Shown here: positions 1 through 6,905 of the stretch, piece by piece
Numbering within the stretch: the first letter of the stretch is position 1
How the letters are laid out: each line of letters begins with the position of its first letter
Source: Alphaproteobacteria bacterium
Lineage (GTDB): Bacteria > Pseudomonadota > Alphaproteobacteria > Holosporales > Holosporaceae
Length of the DNA stretch: 19,191 bases
Assembly: GCA_016870135.1 (NCBI GenBank)
Contig: VGCF01000012.1
Coordinates: forward strand, 1 to 19,191
Direction: 5' to 3'
Notes under the pieces: generated by a model
Databases searched by the model: none
Told to the model about the DNA's origin: nothing
Seen by the model: only the letters and a program-made list of their open reading frames with translations
Program-made: the position numbers and the translations under genes

Positions 1-115
1 TTCACCTCATATTTTTGCCGACGGGGCCATTGCTTTGGCACGTTGGGTCATGAACGGACAAAAACCTGGGGTGTATGGGGCAGAGGACGCCTTGGGTCTA
101 AGCAACCGTGTGTGA
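1..115 (+). CDS. dapB: 4-hydroxy-tetrahydrodipicolinate reductase, C-terminal end (5' part outside window)
   Basis: Reading from base 2, 37 codons run to a TGA at 113-115. The peptide contains ADGAIALARWVMNGQKPGVY followed by a D-x-LGL ending. This is the conserved C-terminal helix and tail of DapB (family pattern: A-x-W, then KPGxY, then D-x-LGL). DapB reduces the dihydrodipicolinate-type intermediate with NAD(P)H in the diaminopimelate/lysine pathway, in the cytoplasm. The nucleotide-binding domain lies outside the window. The gene is convergent with gmk. Identification rests on about 37 residues, but the pattern is characteristic. Confidence 0.82.
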   Translation, partial: SPHIFADGAIALARWVMNGQKPGVYGAEDALGLSNRV

Positions 116-116
116 T

Positions 117-136
117 GTGGGGGGGTCAATCCCCAC
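117..136. terminator. G/C-rich hairpin downstream of dapB (weak terminator candidate)
   Basis: GTGGGG at 117-122 pairs with CCCCAC at 131-136 around an eight-base loop, immediately after the dapB stop. The nearest T-run (ttttt) is about 15 bases further on, so this is not a textbook intrinsic terminator. It lies between convergent dapB and gmk. Confidence 0.25.
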
Positions 137-198
137 CTGTCTTGGGCGTTTTTGCACTAACAGTGCCAGACCATAGAATTCCCCTGTGGATCTGGCGA

Positions 199-834
199 TT
201 AACCACGCTGTGATGATGAAAAGGGTTGTAACAGGAATACAGACGAGTGATGGTGCACGCGGCATCGTTCGCTTTGTATAATGGACCAGGCTTGGGCTGT
301 GGCCCGATCAAATTCATCATTGGTAATCACATAATCGTAATGTACACATGCTTGAATTTCGTTGTATGCACACGACAAGCGTTCTTTAATGCGTTGGGGG
401 CTGTCTTTTCCTCTGTGAATCAATCGTTTTTCCAGGTCAGCTAATTGTGGTGGCAGCACATAAATTAAAATGGCCTGTTTTCCATATAACTCTCGCAAGG
501 TTTTTGCTCCTGCCCAATCAAGAGCCAAAAGGCTGTCTTTGCTGTCTGAGCTGTTGTGTTCTAGGGGGGCTTTTAATGTGCCGTAATGGTGATTAAAAAT
601 TTTGGTATGTTCCACAAATTCCTGATGATCAATGGATTTTAAAAACGTTTTTTCGTCCAAAAAATGGTAATCTTTCCCATGCACTTCACCCTCTCTGGGC
701 ATACGCGTGGTGGCGGAAATGGATGGTCTCAATTCGGAGTCTTTTTCCAACAATGCACGAGAAAGCGAAGTTTTTCCTGTTCCAGAAGGGGCAGAAAAAA
801 CAAAAAATAAACCTAATCTTTTTACGCTTTGCAT
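199..834 (-). CDS. gmk: guanylate kinase
   Basis: Cytoplasmic enzyme that phosphorylates GMP to GDP with ATP in purine nucleotide supply. It has 211 residues, close to the usual length of about 205. The P-loop is SAPSGTGKTS near residues 14-23 (the family has SGxGKST or SGAGKSS, so the final S/T order differs slightly). The GMP-binding segment TTRMPREGEVHGKDYHFL spans about residues 42-59. Downstream elements EFVEHTKIFNHHYGT and an R-x3-RGKDSPQRI lid arginine region are present. The ATG at 832-834 is preceded by only a weak AAGAA-like Shine-Dalgarno, and a promoter-like pair lies at 861-889. It is transcribed away from ybeY and ends towards dapB. The C-terminus contains an HHHSS stretch not typical of the family. 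Confidence 0.95.
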   Translation of the reverse strand: MQSVKRLGLFFVFSAPSGTGKTSLSRALLEKDSELRPSISATTRMPREGEVHGKDYHFLDEKTFLKSIDHQEFVEHTKIFNHHYGTLKAPLEHNSSDSKDSLLALDWAGAKTLRELYGKQAILIYVLPPQLADLEKRLIHRGKDSPQRIKERLSCAYNEIQACVHYDYVITNDEFDRATAQAWSIIQSERCRVHHHSSVFLLQPFSSSQRG

Positions 835-860
835 GAAATATTTTTCTTAAAAGAGAAAAA

Positions 861-889
861 ATGATACCACAATATCCTTAAACAGTCAC
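861..889 (-). promoter_or_regulatory. putative sigma70-type promoter of gmk
   Basis: On the minus strand, GTGACT (884-889) and TATCAT (861-866) are separated by 17 bases, a 4/6 and a 5/6 match to TTGACA and TATAAT. It sits 27 bases upstream of the gmk ATG. The same form (xTGACT, N17, TATxAT) precedes pheT. Confidence 0.4.
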
Positions 890-896
890 GTCAAAA

Positions 897-945
897 ACCA
901 CACCAACCTGTGTGGTGCTGGGCCTTGTGGATCGCCCAGCAAGGC
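897..945. promoter_or_regulatory. adjacent hairpins with an alternative pairing, between gmk and ybeY
   Basis: Hairpin A: ACCACAC (897-903) pairs with GTGTGGT (910-916), seven perfect base pairs. Hairpin B begins at the next base: GCTGGGC (917-923) pairs with GCCCAGC (934-940), seven perfect base pairs. A third pairing, GCCTTG (922-927) with CAAGGC (940-945), overlaps hairpin B and excludes it. On the minus strand hairpin A runs directly into TTTTT (893-897), like an intrinsic terminator. The array overlaps the likely -35 of ybeY, so operator, leader structure and minus-strand terminator are all possible. Confidence 0.4.
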
Positions 946-953
946 TTTATGAT
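925..953 (+). promoter_or_regulatory. putative promoter of ybeY-corC
   Basis: TTGTGG (925-930), 17 bases, then TATGAT (948-953). The -10 matches 5/6 and the -35 3/6. It is about 30 bases upstream of the ybeY start, and the -35 lies inside the inverted repeats at 917-945. Confidence 0.35.
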
Positions 954-981
954 GAATAAACGATTTGTATAGTCATTCCTT

Positions 982-1560
982 GTGTCTCTTTGTATCTGCG
1001 TCGATCTGGTTATCACGGATCCAATGTGTCAGGATACGGACATCCTGGATCAAGAACAGATGGCGGTTGTTCTGGATTACGTTTTATTGAAAACGGAAAA
1101 GTCATTTGACAAAAACGTTCACGCCACGGTTGTGGTCATGGATGATTCCGATATTGCCCAATACAACCAACAGTTTCGCCAAAAAGATCTCCCCACCAAT
1201 GTGTTGGCATTTCCAACAGTGGAACGAGGCGAATCTTGGCCTGCATGGCCCAATCACCCCATTTTTTTGGGGGATATTTTCATCAGTTGGCCCCGCGTCA
1301 TTGCAGAAGCCCAACAGCAGGGTAAAATTCTGCATCATCATGCCATGCATTTGCTGATCCATGGATTTTTGCATTTATTGCATTATGATCATGAAACAGA
1401 GGAGGAAGCCCTAGAAATGGAGGCCATAGAACGTGGGATTTTTCAACATTTTGGGTGGCCAGACCCCTATGCTGATGACCATTTTGGTGTAGAAGCTGGG
1501 GAGAGTTTACCCGTCAGCACTCCTTTTGGATTAGAGCATACATCCCGTCAAATCCATTAA
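982..1560 (+). CDS. ybeY: endoribonuclease YbeY (rRNA maturation factor)
   Basis: Metal-dependent single-strand RNase involved in 16S rRNA 3'-end maturation and ribosome quality control. It has 192 residues (family usually 150-180), with a non-conserved tail after about residue 165. Recognised by RQKDLPTNVLAFP (residues 66-78, the R-x-KD-x-PTNVLSFP motif), LGDIFIS, and the zinc motif HGFLHLLHYDH, with ligands H127, H131 and H137. The usual glycine of HLxGYDH is a histidine (H134). The start is a GTG at 982 with no clear Shine-Dalgarno. It is preferred over ATG 1024 because the first residues (CICVDLVITD) align with the family's first strand. corC follows 25 bases downstream, the common ybeY-corC order, but no phoH precedes it here. 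Confidence 0.93.
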   Translation: MSLCICVDLVITDPMCQDTDILDQEQMAVVLDYVLLKTEKSFDKNVHATVVVMDDSDIAQYNQQFRQKDLPTNVLAFPTVERGESWPAWPNHPIFLGDIFISWPRVIAEAQQQGKILHHHAMHLLIHGFLHLLHYDHETEEEALEMEAIERGIFQHFGWPDPYADDHFGVEAGESLPVSTPFGLEHTSRQIH

Positions 1561-1585
1561 TTTATATCTAAAACCGCGGAGTTTT

Positions 1586-2398
1586 ATGTTTTTTTCTCAG
1601 TCTGTAAAAAATTTTTTTAATCGCGTTCGGACCAAACCAGCAGAGATCGATGTTCAGCATGATCAAGCGCTGGATGATTTTTTGGATCAAACGTTGGATA
1701 CCGTGATGATTCAACGCAGCGATATTGTGGCCATTCCAACCCATATGTCCTGTGATGAAGTGGTACGTAAGTTTTTAAAAACTGGTTTTTTGTGGTTTCC
1801 TGTGTTCCGAGACACCTTGGATACCATTGTGGGGCTGGTCAGTGTGCATTGTATTTTATCCTTAAGGGAATCATCCGATACGTCCGAACATCAGTGGTGT
1901 CGGCATTTGAATGCTCCCACATTTTGTCCCAGTGCCATGACGGTCAGAGAGGCGTTGCGTACATTACAAGATCATCATAAAATTCCCATGCTCTTTGTGG
2001 TGGATGAATATGGCGGGGTTCAGGGCATTGTAACCAAAGATCACCTGTTGCGGGATTTGTTTGATTCCTATATCGATGATTTTTCCGATGAAGAAGAAAT
2101 GATTTTGGGGAAAGATCCTGTTTGGGTCATCAATGGGCGCATTAATTTAGAAGATTTTGTCGAGGAATTTAATGCCTCTGCGTTGCTGATGCCCGAAGAT
2201 GAGGGGCGCATTCACACCTTGGGGGGGTGGATATGTGCTTATGTGGGGCGTGTGCCCTTAACAGGGGAAATCATTACGCATCCTGGAGGTTGGACCTTTG
2301 AAATTCGTCAAGCCAATCCCCGACAAGTGCATCAAATTGCTTTGTTACAGACGCCTGTTGATGCCAGCGAAGAATCCAAATCCAATTCAGCAGCCTAA
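1586..2398 (+). CDS. corC: CBS-domain and CorC/HlyC-domain protein
   Basis: 270-residue soluble protein of the CorC/YbeX/TlyC group. These proteins are linked to Mg/Co efflux; their biochemical role is still uncertain. CBS domain 1 spans about residues 37-94, and CBS domain 2 about 106-160, with the hallmark VVDEYGGVQGIVTKDHLL. The CorC_HlyC domain (about 172-253) contains DPVWVINGRINLEDF and TLGGW. There are no membrane segments, so it is the short CorC form, not the DUF21 membrane form. GGAG ends four bases before ATG 1586. It is probably co-transcribed with ybeY. The commonly following lnt gene is absent; tRNA-Thr comes next. Confidence 0.9.
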   Translation: MFFSQSVKNFFNRVRTKPAEIDVQHDQALDDFLDQTLDTVMIQRSDIVAIPTHMSCDEVVRKFLKTGFLWFPVFRDTLDTIVGLVSVHCILSLRESSDTSEHQWCRHLNAPTFCPSAMTVREALRTLQDHHKIPMLFVVDEYGGVQGIVTKDHLLRDLFDSYIDDFSDEEEMILGKDPVWVINGRINLEDFVEEFNASALLMPEDEGRIHTLGGWICAYVGRVPLTGEIITHPGGWTFEIRQANPRQVHQIALLQTPVDASEESKSNSAA

Positions 2399-2402
2399 GG
2401 TC

Positions 2403-2432
2403 TTGTCAAAAGGATCATCATTGCGTTACAAT
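2403..2432 (+). promoter_or_regulatory. promoter of tRNA-Thr
   Basis: TTGTCA (2403-2408), 18 bases, then TACAAT (2427-2432); each matches its consensus at 5/6. It begins just after the corC stop and ends 11 bases before the tRNA 5' end, as expected for a short tRNA leader. Confidence 0.6.
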
Positions 2433-2443
2433 AAAGAAACATG

Positions 2444-2516
2444 GCCGGATTAGCTCAGATGGTAGAGCGGCTGATTTGTAATCAGTAGGTCGTTGGTTCG
2501 ATTCCGACATCCGGCA
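2444..2516 (+). tRNA. tRNA-Thr (anticodon TGT)
   Basis: A complete 73-base cloverleaf. The acceptor stem is GCCGGAT with ATCCGGC. The D-arm stem is GCTC with GAGC. The anticodon stem GCTGA/TCAGT encloses the loop TTTGTAA with anticodon TGT. The T-arm is GTTGG, loop TTCGATT, CCGAC (one G-T pair). The discriminator is A. The bases after it are CCC, so CCA is not encoded and must be added by the CCA-adding enzyme. A T5 run begins six bases past the 3' end and may help termination. It reads ACN threonine codons, mainly ACA. Confidence 0.97.
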
Positions 2517-2815
2517 CCCCATTTTTGTGGATCAATCATTCCATGTGTGGTGTAAATGGATTGACAATCCAATCATATCCCAGTCATATCCCAGTCATAT
2601 CCCTATTGTGTACCGACAGATCAGAGGGTGTTTTACAGGCTGGACAAACATTGGCGTTGTTTGATTTAAATAAACCTTTTCCTGATAGGGTGTGACTCAT
2701 ATTCGTTTCAAAACGTAATGATTCATGAGACATTGGATATTTTTTTACCGCTTAGTGTGTTCTAGGCTTACCCGTTCACTCTGCTGAAACGAGTCAAAAG
2801 AAAAGCTCTTGGTGG
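2517..2815. other. 299-base stretch without a gene between tRNA-Thr and the 699-residue protein
   Basis: I see no convincing coding region. It contains a perfect TTGACA (2561-2566), three near-copies of an 11-base unit (2573-2603) that overlap where a -10 would fall, and CGTTT-CA-AAACG, a small inverted repeat near 2704-2717. No good -10 is visible at the right spacing, so a promoter for the downstream gene is only suspected. No repeat of the tRNA 3' end was noticed here. Confidence 0.4.
2573..2603. repeat. 11-base tandem repeat, 2.8 copies
   Basis: TCATATCCCAG occurs at 2573-2583 and 2584-2594, and its first nine bases again at 2595-2603. The copies are identical. A perfect TTGACA lies seven bases upstream, so the array could act as an operator for the following gene or be simple slippage. 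Confidence 0.85.
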
Positions 2816-4915
2816 ATGAAAAAAAACGGCCGGCGTACGCGAACATCAACGGCAAGAAACCTGATGGGGCTCCATACTCTGGATTATTGGATTTCTTTTT
2901 GGTCCCAGTATACCCCCCATGATCCGAATACCCATGTTGTTTCGCGTTCTGCAACAATCAGAACAATGGTTTTGGATCATCCCAAAGGATACGTCATCAC
3001 AGATCGTGCATGCCGTGGCCATCAGTATGATGTTATACCAGCCAATACTTGGGTTGATCATACAACGGGAAAATGGGTGATGGATGATCGGGAAATTGGC
3101 AGAATCCAAGTGCTGGAAAGTCACAAATCTTTTGTTAAACACCAAAAGGTTAGTGCAAAAATGGATGTTGGATATTTAAGCGTGCCCCGTGCATCTGAAA
3201 AAAGTGAGGGTCTGGAGGTAAAGCGTGTAGATAATGCCATCACATTGTCTGATTTTATGAAGGAAAAACAGGTTAGAACCCCCATCAATAAAAACGCAAT
3301 ATTGGATATCAATGGGTGGCGCTTTGATATAAGCAAGACCAAAGAAGCCATTTATGGCGTTGGCGTCAAAGCCAATACGTTCATGACATTATTTCGACAG
3401 AATCTCGTTGACTCTGAGTTTGGTCAGCCATCTTATAAAGATTTGGCCTGTTTGGCCGTCGAGCAAATCGATGATTCCTTACAGTTTTACACATTCGATG
3501 GCATGGTTATAGGCAAAGAGAAGGCAAAACAGGTGTTGGTCAGAGAACTGTCCAAGGCCATTGGCCGATCCATCAGGTGGGACGATATCACATGGGGTGG
3601 TCTGATGGAAACCTCTTTGCCCAGTACCACAAAAAAACGCCGTCATCAACAGTATGCGCGCCCCTATGTTTCCCCGCACCATCAGCGCATTCAATACAAG
3701 AATGCCGAGAATGGGATACATAGCAGTATTCCTTTTGAGTGGGGACATCGGAACAATCCTGCACCAGGTTGTTTGTACTTTGGAATATCATGTAAACCTA
3801 ATCCAAAGGATCGATTGGATAAAACAGGATCCTATTATGTTTATGTTGATTATGTGACATTCAAAGATGACTTAAAACCCATGGACAGGGATCTGAAAAT
3901 ACCCATTGGAGAACGTATGCGATCGTTTCGATTACAACAGATCAATGCCATATCTGCTGATCAAAAAAAGATGATTGCTAAACCAGTAGAGGACGCTCAG
4001 CCCAACGGAAATGGGGATATCTTACTTGTTCTCAGTTCACCGTGCCAATATAAACCTGATCGCTGTAATCATTTACACAACACCCGCAGTACACCTGTGT
4101 ATCATACAGGTACTCAATGTTCTTTTCCAAACGATCATTATTCGCGAATATTGGAAAATGGAGCATTTTATGCCTATGCACGGGATCAATCCGGGATCAA
4201 TTGGAAAGAGGAAGTGTTGCGTATGGCTTGCAATATCCAAGACGATGAATGGATTGATCATAACGGCACACAAACCCATCACATCAATGGGTGGACCATT
4301 GAATCCTGTATGGGATTAAAAGGGTTATATGGATTTGCCCACGATGGAGAGCGCACTATCAGTTTTGGTCAAATCAAAAAAGAAGGCGTTCCGGTCAACA
4401 TACACCGTGTATTTTACAAAGCATGGAAAATGTTCGACCGTCATTTTAAAGGGTTGCATCTGTTTTTAAAATTAAAAAATAACGAAACAGAGACAGAAAT
4501 GTTGGATATTTTGAACGATAAATTATTCATATTGACTGGTCAAAATCTGAATCAAGTCGAATTAAAATACACAGATGTTCAGGGTGTGCCCTTTAAAATC
4601 GCAACGGTGGCGCTGCAAAACCAAGGAAAAACAACAGGTGTTTTAAAATATGGTCTATCGGATCAATCGAAACGACCAGGCACCTCGCCATTGATTGTCA
4701 TTGTGGGGCATGTTGCTGGGTTAGAAAAAATAGGAAAAAAGCATAGCATCAACGAATCCATGGTGGACTTACTGGAAAAAGATTTGGGTATGGATTTTTC
4801 CTGCCTTGTCAGAGGACATGGTGCCGAGAGCCCGATGGAAGATTGGCCCGTTTCTAGTGTCACACAGCATAAGGAGGGTGCGTGGAGGCCCTATACGCAA
4901 CTTGGTCTGTCGTGA
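2816..4915 (+). CDS. uncharacterised 699-residue protein with an internal duplication
   Basis: I do not recognise the family. It has a strongly basic N-terminus, no evident signal peptide or membrane segment, and mixed charged/aromatic composition typical of a folded soluble protein. Two halves look like diverged copies. QYTPHDPNTHVVSRS (31-45) aligns without gaps to QYKPDRCNHLHNTRS (411-425). WVDH (79-82) matches WIDH (479-482). INGW then YG after a fixed spacing (165-181) matches INGW then YG (490-506). GCLYFGIS (318-325) matches GVLKYGLS (608-615). The first half has about 75 extra residues between WVDH and INGW. The ATG at 2816 abuts GGTGG, a poorly spaced Shine-Dalgarno; ATG 2864 is an alternative. 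The next gene begins 83 bases after the stop. A cytoplasmic or effector role cannot be decided from sequence. Confidence 0.8.
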   Translation: MKKNGRRTRTSTARNLMGLHTLDYWISFWSQYTPHDPNTHVVSRSATIRTMVLDHPKGYVITDRACRGHQYDVIPANTWVDHTTGKWVMDDREIGRIQVLESHKSFVKHQKVSAKMDVGYLSVPRASEKSEGLEVKRVDNAITLSDFMKEKQVRTPINKNAILDINGWRFDISKTKEAIYGVGVKANTFMTLFRQNLVDSEFGQPSYKDLACLAVEQIDDSLQFYTFDGMVIGKEKAKQVLVRELSKAIGRSIRWDDITWGGLMETSLPSTTKKRRHQQYARPYVSPHHQRIQYKNAENGIHSSIPFEWGHRNNPAPGCLYFGISCKPNPKDRLDKTGSYYVYVDYVTFKDDLKPMDRDLKIPIGERMRSFRLQQINAISADQKKMIAKPVEDAQPNGNGDILLVLSSPCQYKPDRCNHLHNTRSTPVYHTGTQCSFPNDHYSRILENGAFYAYARDQSGINWKEEVLRMACNIQDDEWIDHNGTQTHHINGWTIESCMGLKGLYGFAHDGERTISFGQIKKEGVPVNIHRVFYKAWKMFDRHFKGLHLFLKLKNNETETEMLDILNDKLFILTGQNLNQVELKYTDVQGVPFKIATVALQNQGKTTGVLKYGLSDQSKRPGTSPLIVIVGHVAGLEKIGKKHSINESMVDLLEKDLGMDFSCLVRGHGAESPMEDWPVSSVTQHKEGAWRPYTQLGLS

Positions 4916-4938
4916 TTACATTGATCTTTAGATATTTT

Positions 4939-4966
4939 TTGCAAAAGATTTAAAAAATAGTATAAT
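4939..4966 (+). promoter_or_regulatory. promoter of the 358-residue exported protein
   Basis: TTGCAA (4939-4944), 16 bases, then a perfect TATAAT (4961-4966). The predicted transcript start near 4973 leaves about 25 bases before the ATG at 4999, enough for the Shine-Dalgarno at 4988. The gene can therefore be expressed independently of its upstream neighbour. Confidence 0.6.
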
Positions 4967-4987
4967 AAAGAAGAATGTCTAGAGTTC

Positions 4988-4992
4988 AGGAG
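4988..4992 (+). promoter_or_regulatory. Shine-Dalgarno fixing the start at 4999
   Basis: AGGAG at 4988-4992 is six bases before ATG 4999. The in-frame ATG at 4975 has no Shine-Dalgarno and would lie at the predicted transcript start, so 4999 is the better start. It also places a signal peptide at the very N-terminus. Confidence 0.75.
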
Positions 4993-4998
4993 TTTTTA

Positions 4999-6075
4999 AT
5001 GTTTGATCTGTGTAAGTATAGATGGGTGTTTGTGTTTTTTTTGACCAATATTTTAACCATGACACCCGTTGTTTCTAAACAATCGAATAGATTCAGGCAA
5101 AAAGAAAGGCGCAACAACTCTATAATTAATCCTAATCTTTTTAAAACAAAGGATTTTGTATGGGATATAACAGACCCCGTTCAAGATCTGTTACAGAAAA
5201 AAATGCAAGAAGCCATTGTAAAGCTGAGGGGGAAACACATGAGAACTGGTTCCTTCAAGTGGTTAAAATGCCCAGTTAAAGGGTATTTGGCGCTCTGTGG
5301 GACAAGCGTATATTATCTCGATGGTCAAAAGGCGGTGGAAATTCCCGTGAAAAAAGGGGAATCGTATGAAAAAATAGCAGAGAAAGTATACTGTGCCTGT
5401 GGTGCAAGTGCTAAAAAAACAGTATTCGGCATGTTGAATAAAAAAATAAATCCTGATGGGGTTATACTTGGGCTGATCAGTAAAATTTTTCAAAACAATA
5501 GCGTGGAACAAATTGAAGGATCAGATGCGAAAACAGAAGAAGTCAAAAAAGAAGAGAAAAATAATAATAAATTGTCAAAAAATATGGTCTATTCAAATCA
5601 GAACAATCAAAGGTTTTTACCCAAAACTACTCTTTCAAAGGTTGAAAAGAATACCCTGGATATCGATGGAGCAGAAATAGAGTGTTTTACCTGCACAAAG
5701 AAAGTTGTTCGTGGGGCCACTAAAAAACGATTGATTAGAAAAAATCAAGAATCTGTTTTTGGTTTTATTTTTAAAAACAAAAAAGATAAATGGATTTATT
5801 ATATGGAATTATTTGGTGACAAAAAAGGCCATCTGATCACAGAAGACGGTTGGAAAACCAAGTACGGAGCATTCATCAAAAAGCATGCTAACGATGCTGC
5901 TTTAAAAGAGAACACCACGTTGCGCATCAAAGGGGATGGGGATAATACGGATTCCAATACCAAGCAGAATCAGACCAATTTGTCAGATCATTTTATTACA
6001 CAGCCAATGGCATCCGATCAGGATCAGTCTTGGGATGAAAACCTGTTGAAAACGGCACGGTTTAACGATATATGA
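4999..6075 (+). CDS. uncharacterised 358-residue protein with signal peptide
   Basis: I do not recognise the family. From ATG 4999 the N-terminus is short and basic, then hydrophobic (WVFVFFLTNILTMTPVVS, residues 9-26), followed by KQ. This is a likely Sec signal peptide or a single membrane anchor. There is no lipobox cysteine. The mature part is lysine-rich with two ordered regions (about 84-165 and 218-310) joined by an Asn/Lys/Glu-rich linker (about 170-215). The tail is Asn/Asp/Gln-rich. The second region begins LDIDGAEIEC and continues to VFGF. This resembles LDINGW or INGWTIESC followed by YGF in the upstream 699-residue protein, suggesting a shared module. The first region contains VKGYLALC and VFGML, a weaker third match. 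Cysteines cluster at 91, 100, 132, 134, 229 and 232, so disulfides after export are possible. The gene is clearly more A-rich than its neighbours. Confidence 0.8.
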   Translation: MFDLCKYRWVFVFFLTNILTMTPVVSKQSNRFRQKERRNNSIINPNLFKTKDFVWDITDPVQDLLQKKMQEAIVKLRGKHMRTGSFKWLKCPVKGYLALCGTSVYYLDGQKAVEIPVKKGESYEKIAEKVYCACGASAKKTVFGMLNKKINPDGVILGLISKIFQNNSVEQIEGSDAKTEEVKKEEKNNNKLSKNMVYSNQNNQRFLPKTTLSKVEKNTLDIDGAEIECFTCTKKVVRGATKKRLIRKNQESVFGFIFKNKKDKWIYYMELFGDKKGHLITEDGWKTKYGAFIKKHANDAALKENTTLRIKGDGDNTDSNTKQNQTNLSDHFITQPMASDQDQSWDENLLKTARFNDI

Positions 6076-6205
6076 CAGGCTAGCCAATGAATATATTCTC
6101 TCTTTTTGCGCCATTGTTGAACAACGAATGTTTAACACAATGACTCAAGACAGCAGAGGAAAAAAAATAGAATGGTGTGGACACTGAGATGGTGTACACA
6201 ATGGA

Positions 6206-6901
6206 TTATGCGGCAAAAGGGGGTTGGGTTTGAAACAATCCCTCTGCCCACACAAGGGCACTGGCTATGGCCAGATTCATGGATCGAGCCGATGGCTGCA
6301 TGGGAATGTGAACGACATGGTTACACTCGGAAATGATTCGGTGCGGCAGTCCACAACTTTCTGACCCCATGATCAGATGATCACCTGGCTGAAAAACAAA
6401 GTCTCTGTACGACACACCTTCTCGCGGCACGACAGCAATGGTCCTGTGGGGTGTATGCCCTGCCCAATGGTCCATATAATCTTGCCATGAATCATGAAGG
6501 GTGGGCTTACTGTGTTGGGCATAATCCATGCTGGCCCGTTTTAAATGCTTATCTGACCATACAAAACCCAATGGGCCAATCAGCGTCAACGGCGCATTCC
6601 AACAGGCAGACAAACGCATTAACGTCCCAGTATTACCAGGGATTTCGGGTTGATATAATACACACCCCACACCCAGTCCATCAACGCCCCCTGAACCCTG
6701 TGGAGACAAAGCCTGGGAATCAATCTGCACACCGTTGGGCAGAGCCAGAGGGACAATGGGTTGTGCAGCGCAATGGATCGATCTGGGATGATCAGACCTT
6801 GGCGCACCCAATGTTGAGCGCGCGGCCATTAAGAGCTCTGTCGTTTCCGCACCAGAGCTTTTTGGATCCACCCTCGCCATGTCAGAGTTTACCGTAACCA
6901 T
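6206..6901 (-). CDS. trmL: tRNA (cytidine/uridine-34 2'-O)-methyltransferase TrmL
   Basis: SPOUT-fold methyltransferase that modifies the wobble ribose of tRNA-Leu isoacceptors with S-adenosylmethionine. The domain starts at VLYQPEIPGNTGTLMRLSA and has LIGPLGFVWSDKHLKRASMDY, then HLIMGSESCGLP and IPMQPSARSMNLAIASALV, the knotted SAM-binding signature (family: RSMNLSNAV). The start is uncertain. ATG 6901 is four bases after the pheT stop, with TTGGAG about ten bases upstream, giving 231 residues with an unusual N-terminal extension of about 77. An in-frame GTG at 6670 would give about 154 residues, the normal TrmL length. A longer ATG at 6970 would overlap pheT by 65 bases. It is transcribed with pheT. 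Confidence 0.9.
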   Translation of the reverse strand: MVTVNSDMARVDPKSSGAETTELLMAARSTLGAPRSDHPRSIHCAAQPIVPLALPNGVQIDSQALSPQGSGGVDGLGVGCVLYQPEIPGNTGTLMRLSACWNAPLTLIGPLGFVWSDKHLKRASMDYAQHSKPTLHDSWQDYMDHWAGHTPHRTIAVVPREGVSYRDFVFQPGDHLIMGSESCGLPHRIISECNHVVHIPMQPSARSMNLAIASALVWAEGLFQTQPPFAA

Positions 6902-6905
6902 GATT

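Noticed and set aside
4975..4998. Start of the 358-residue protein at ATG 4975
   Set aside because: It lies at the predicted transcript start without a ribosome site, while ATG 4999 has AGGAG at six bases and gives a cleaner signal peptide.
2444..6205. Genomic island integrated at the tRNA-Thr 3' end
   Set aside because: A tRNA beside two orphan genes suggested it, but I found no direct repeat of the tRNA 3' end downstream and no integrase.
6076..6205. Strong bidirectional terminator between the 358-residue gene and trmL
   Set aside because: There is an A8/T8 run near 6160 and some weak inverted repeats, but no stable stem sits next to the T-run on either strand.
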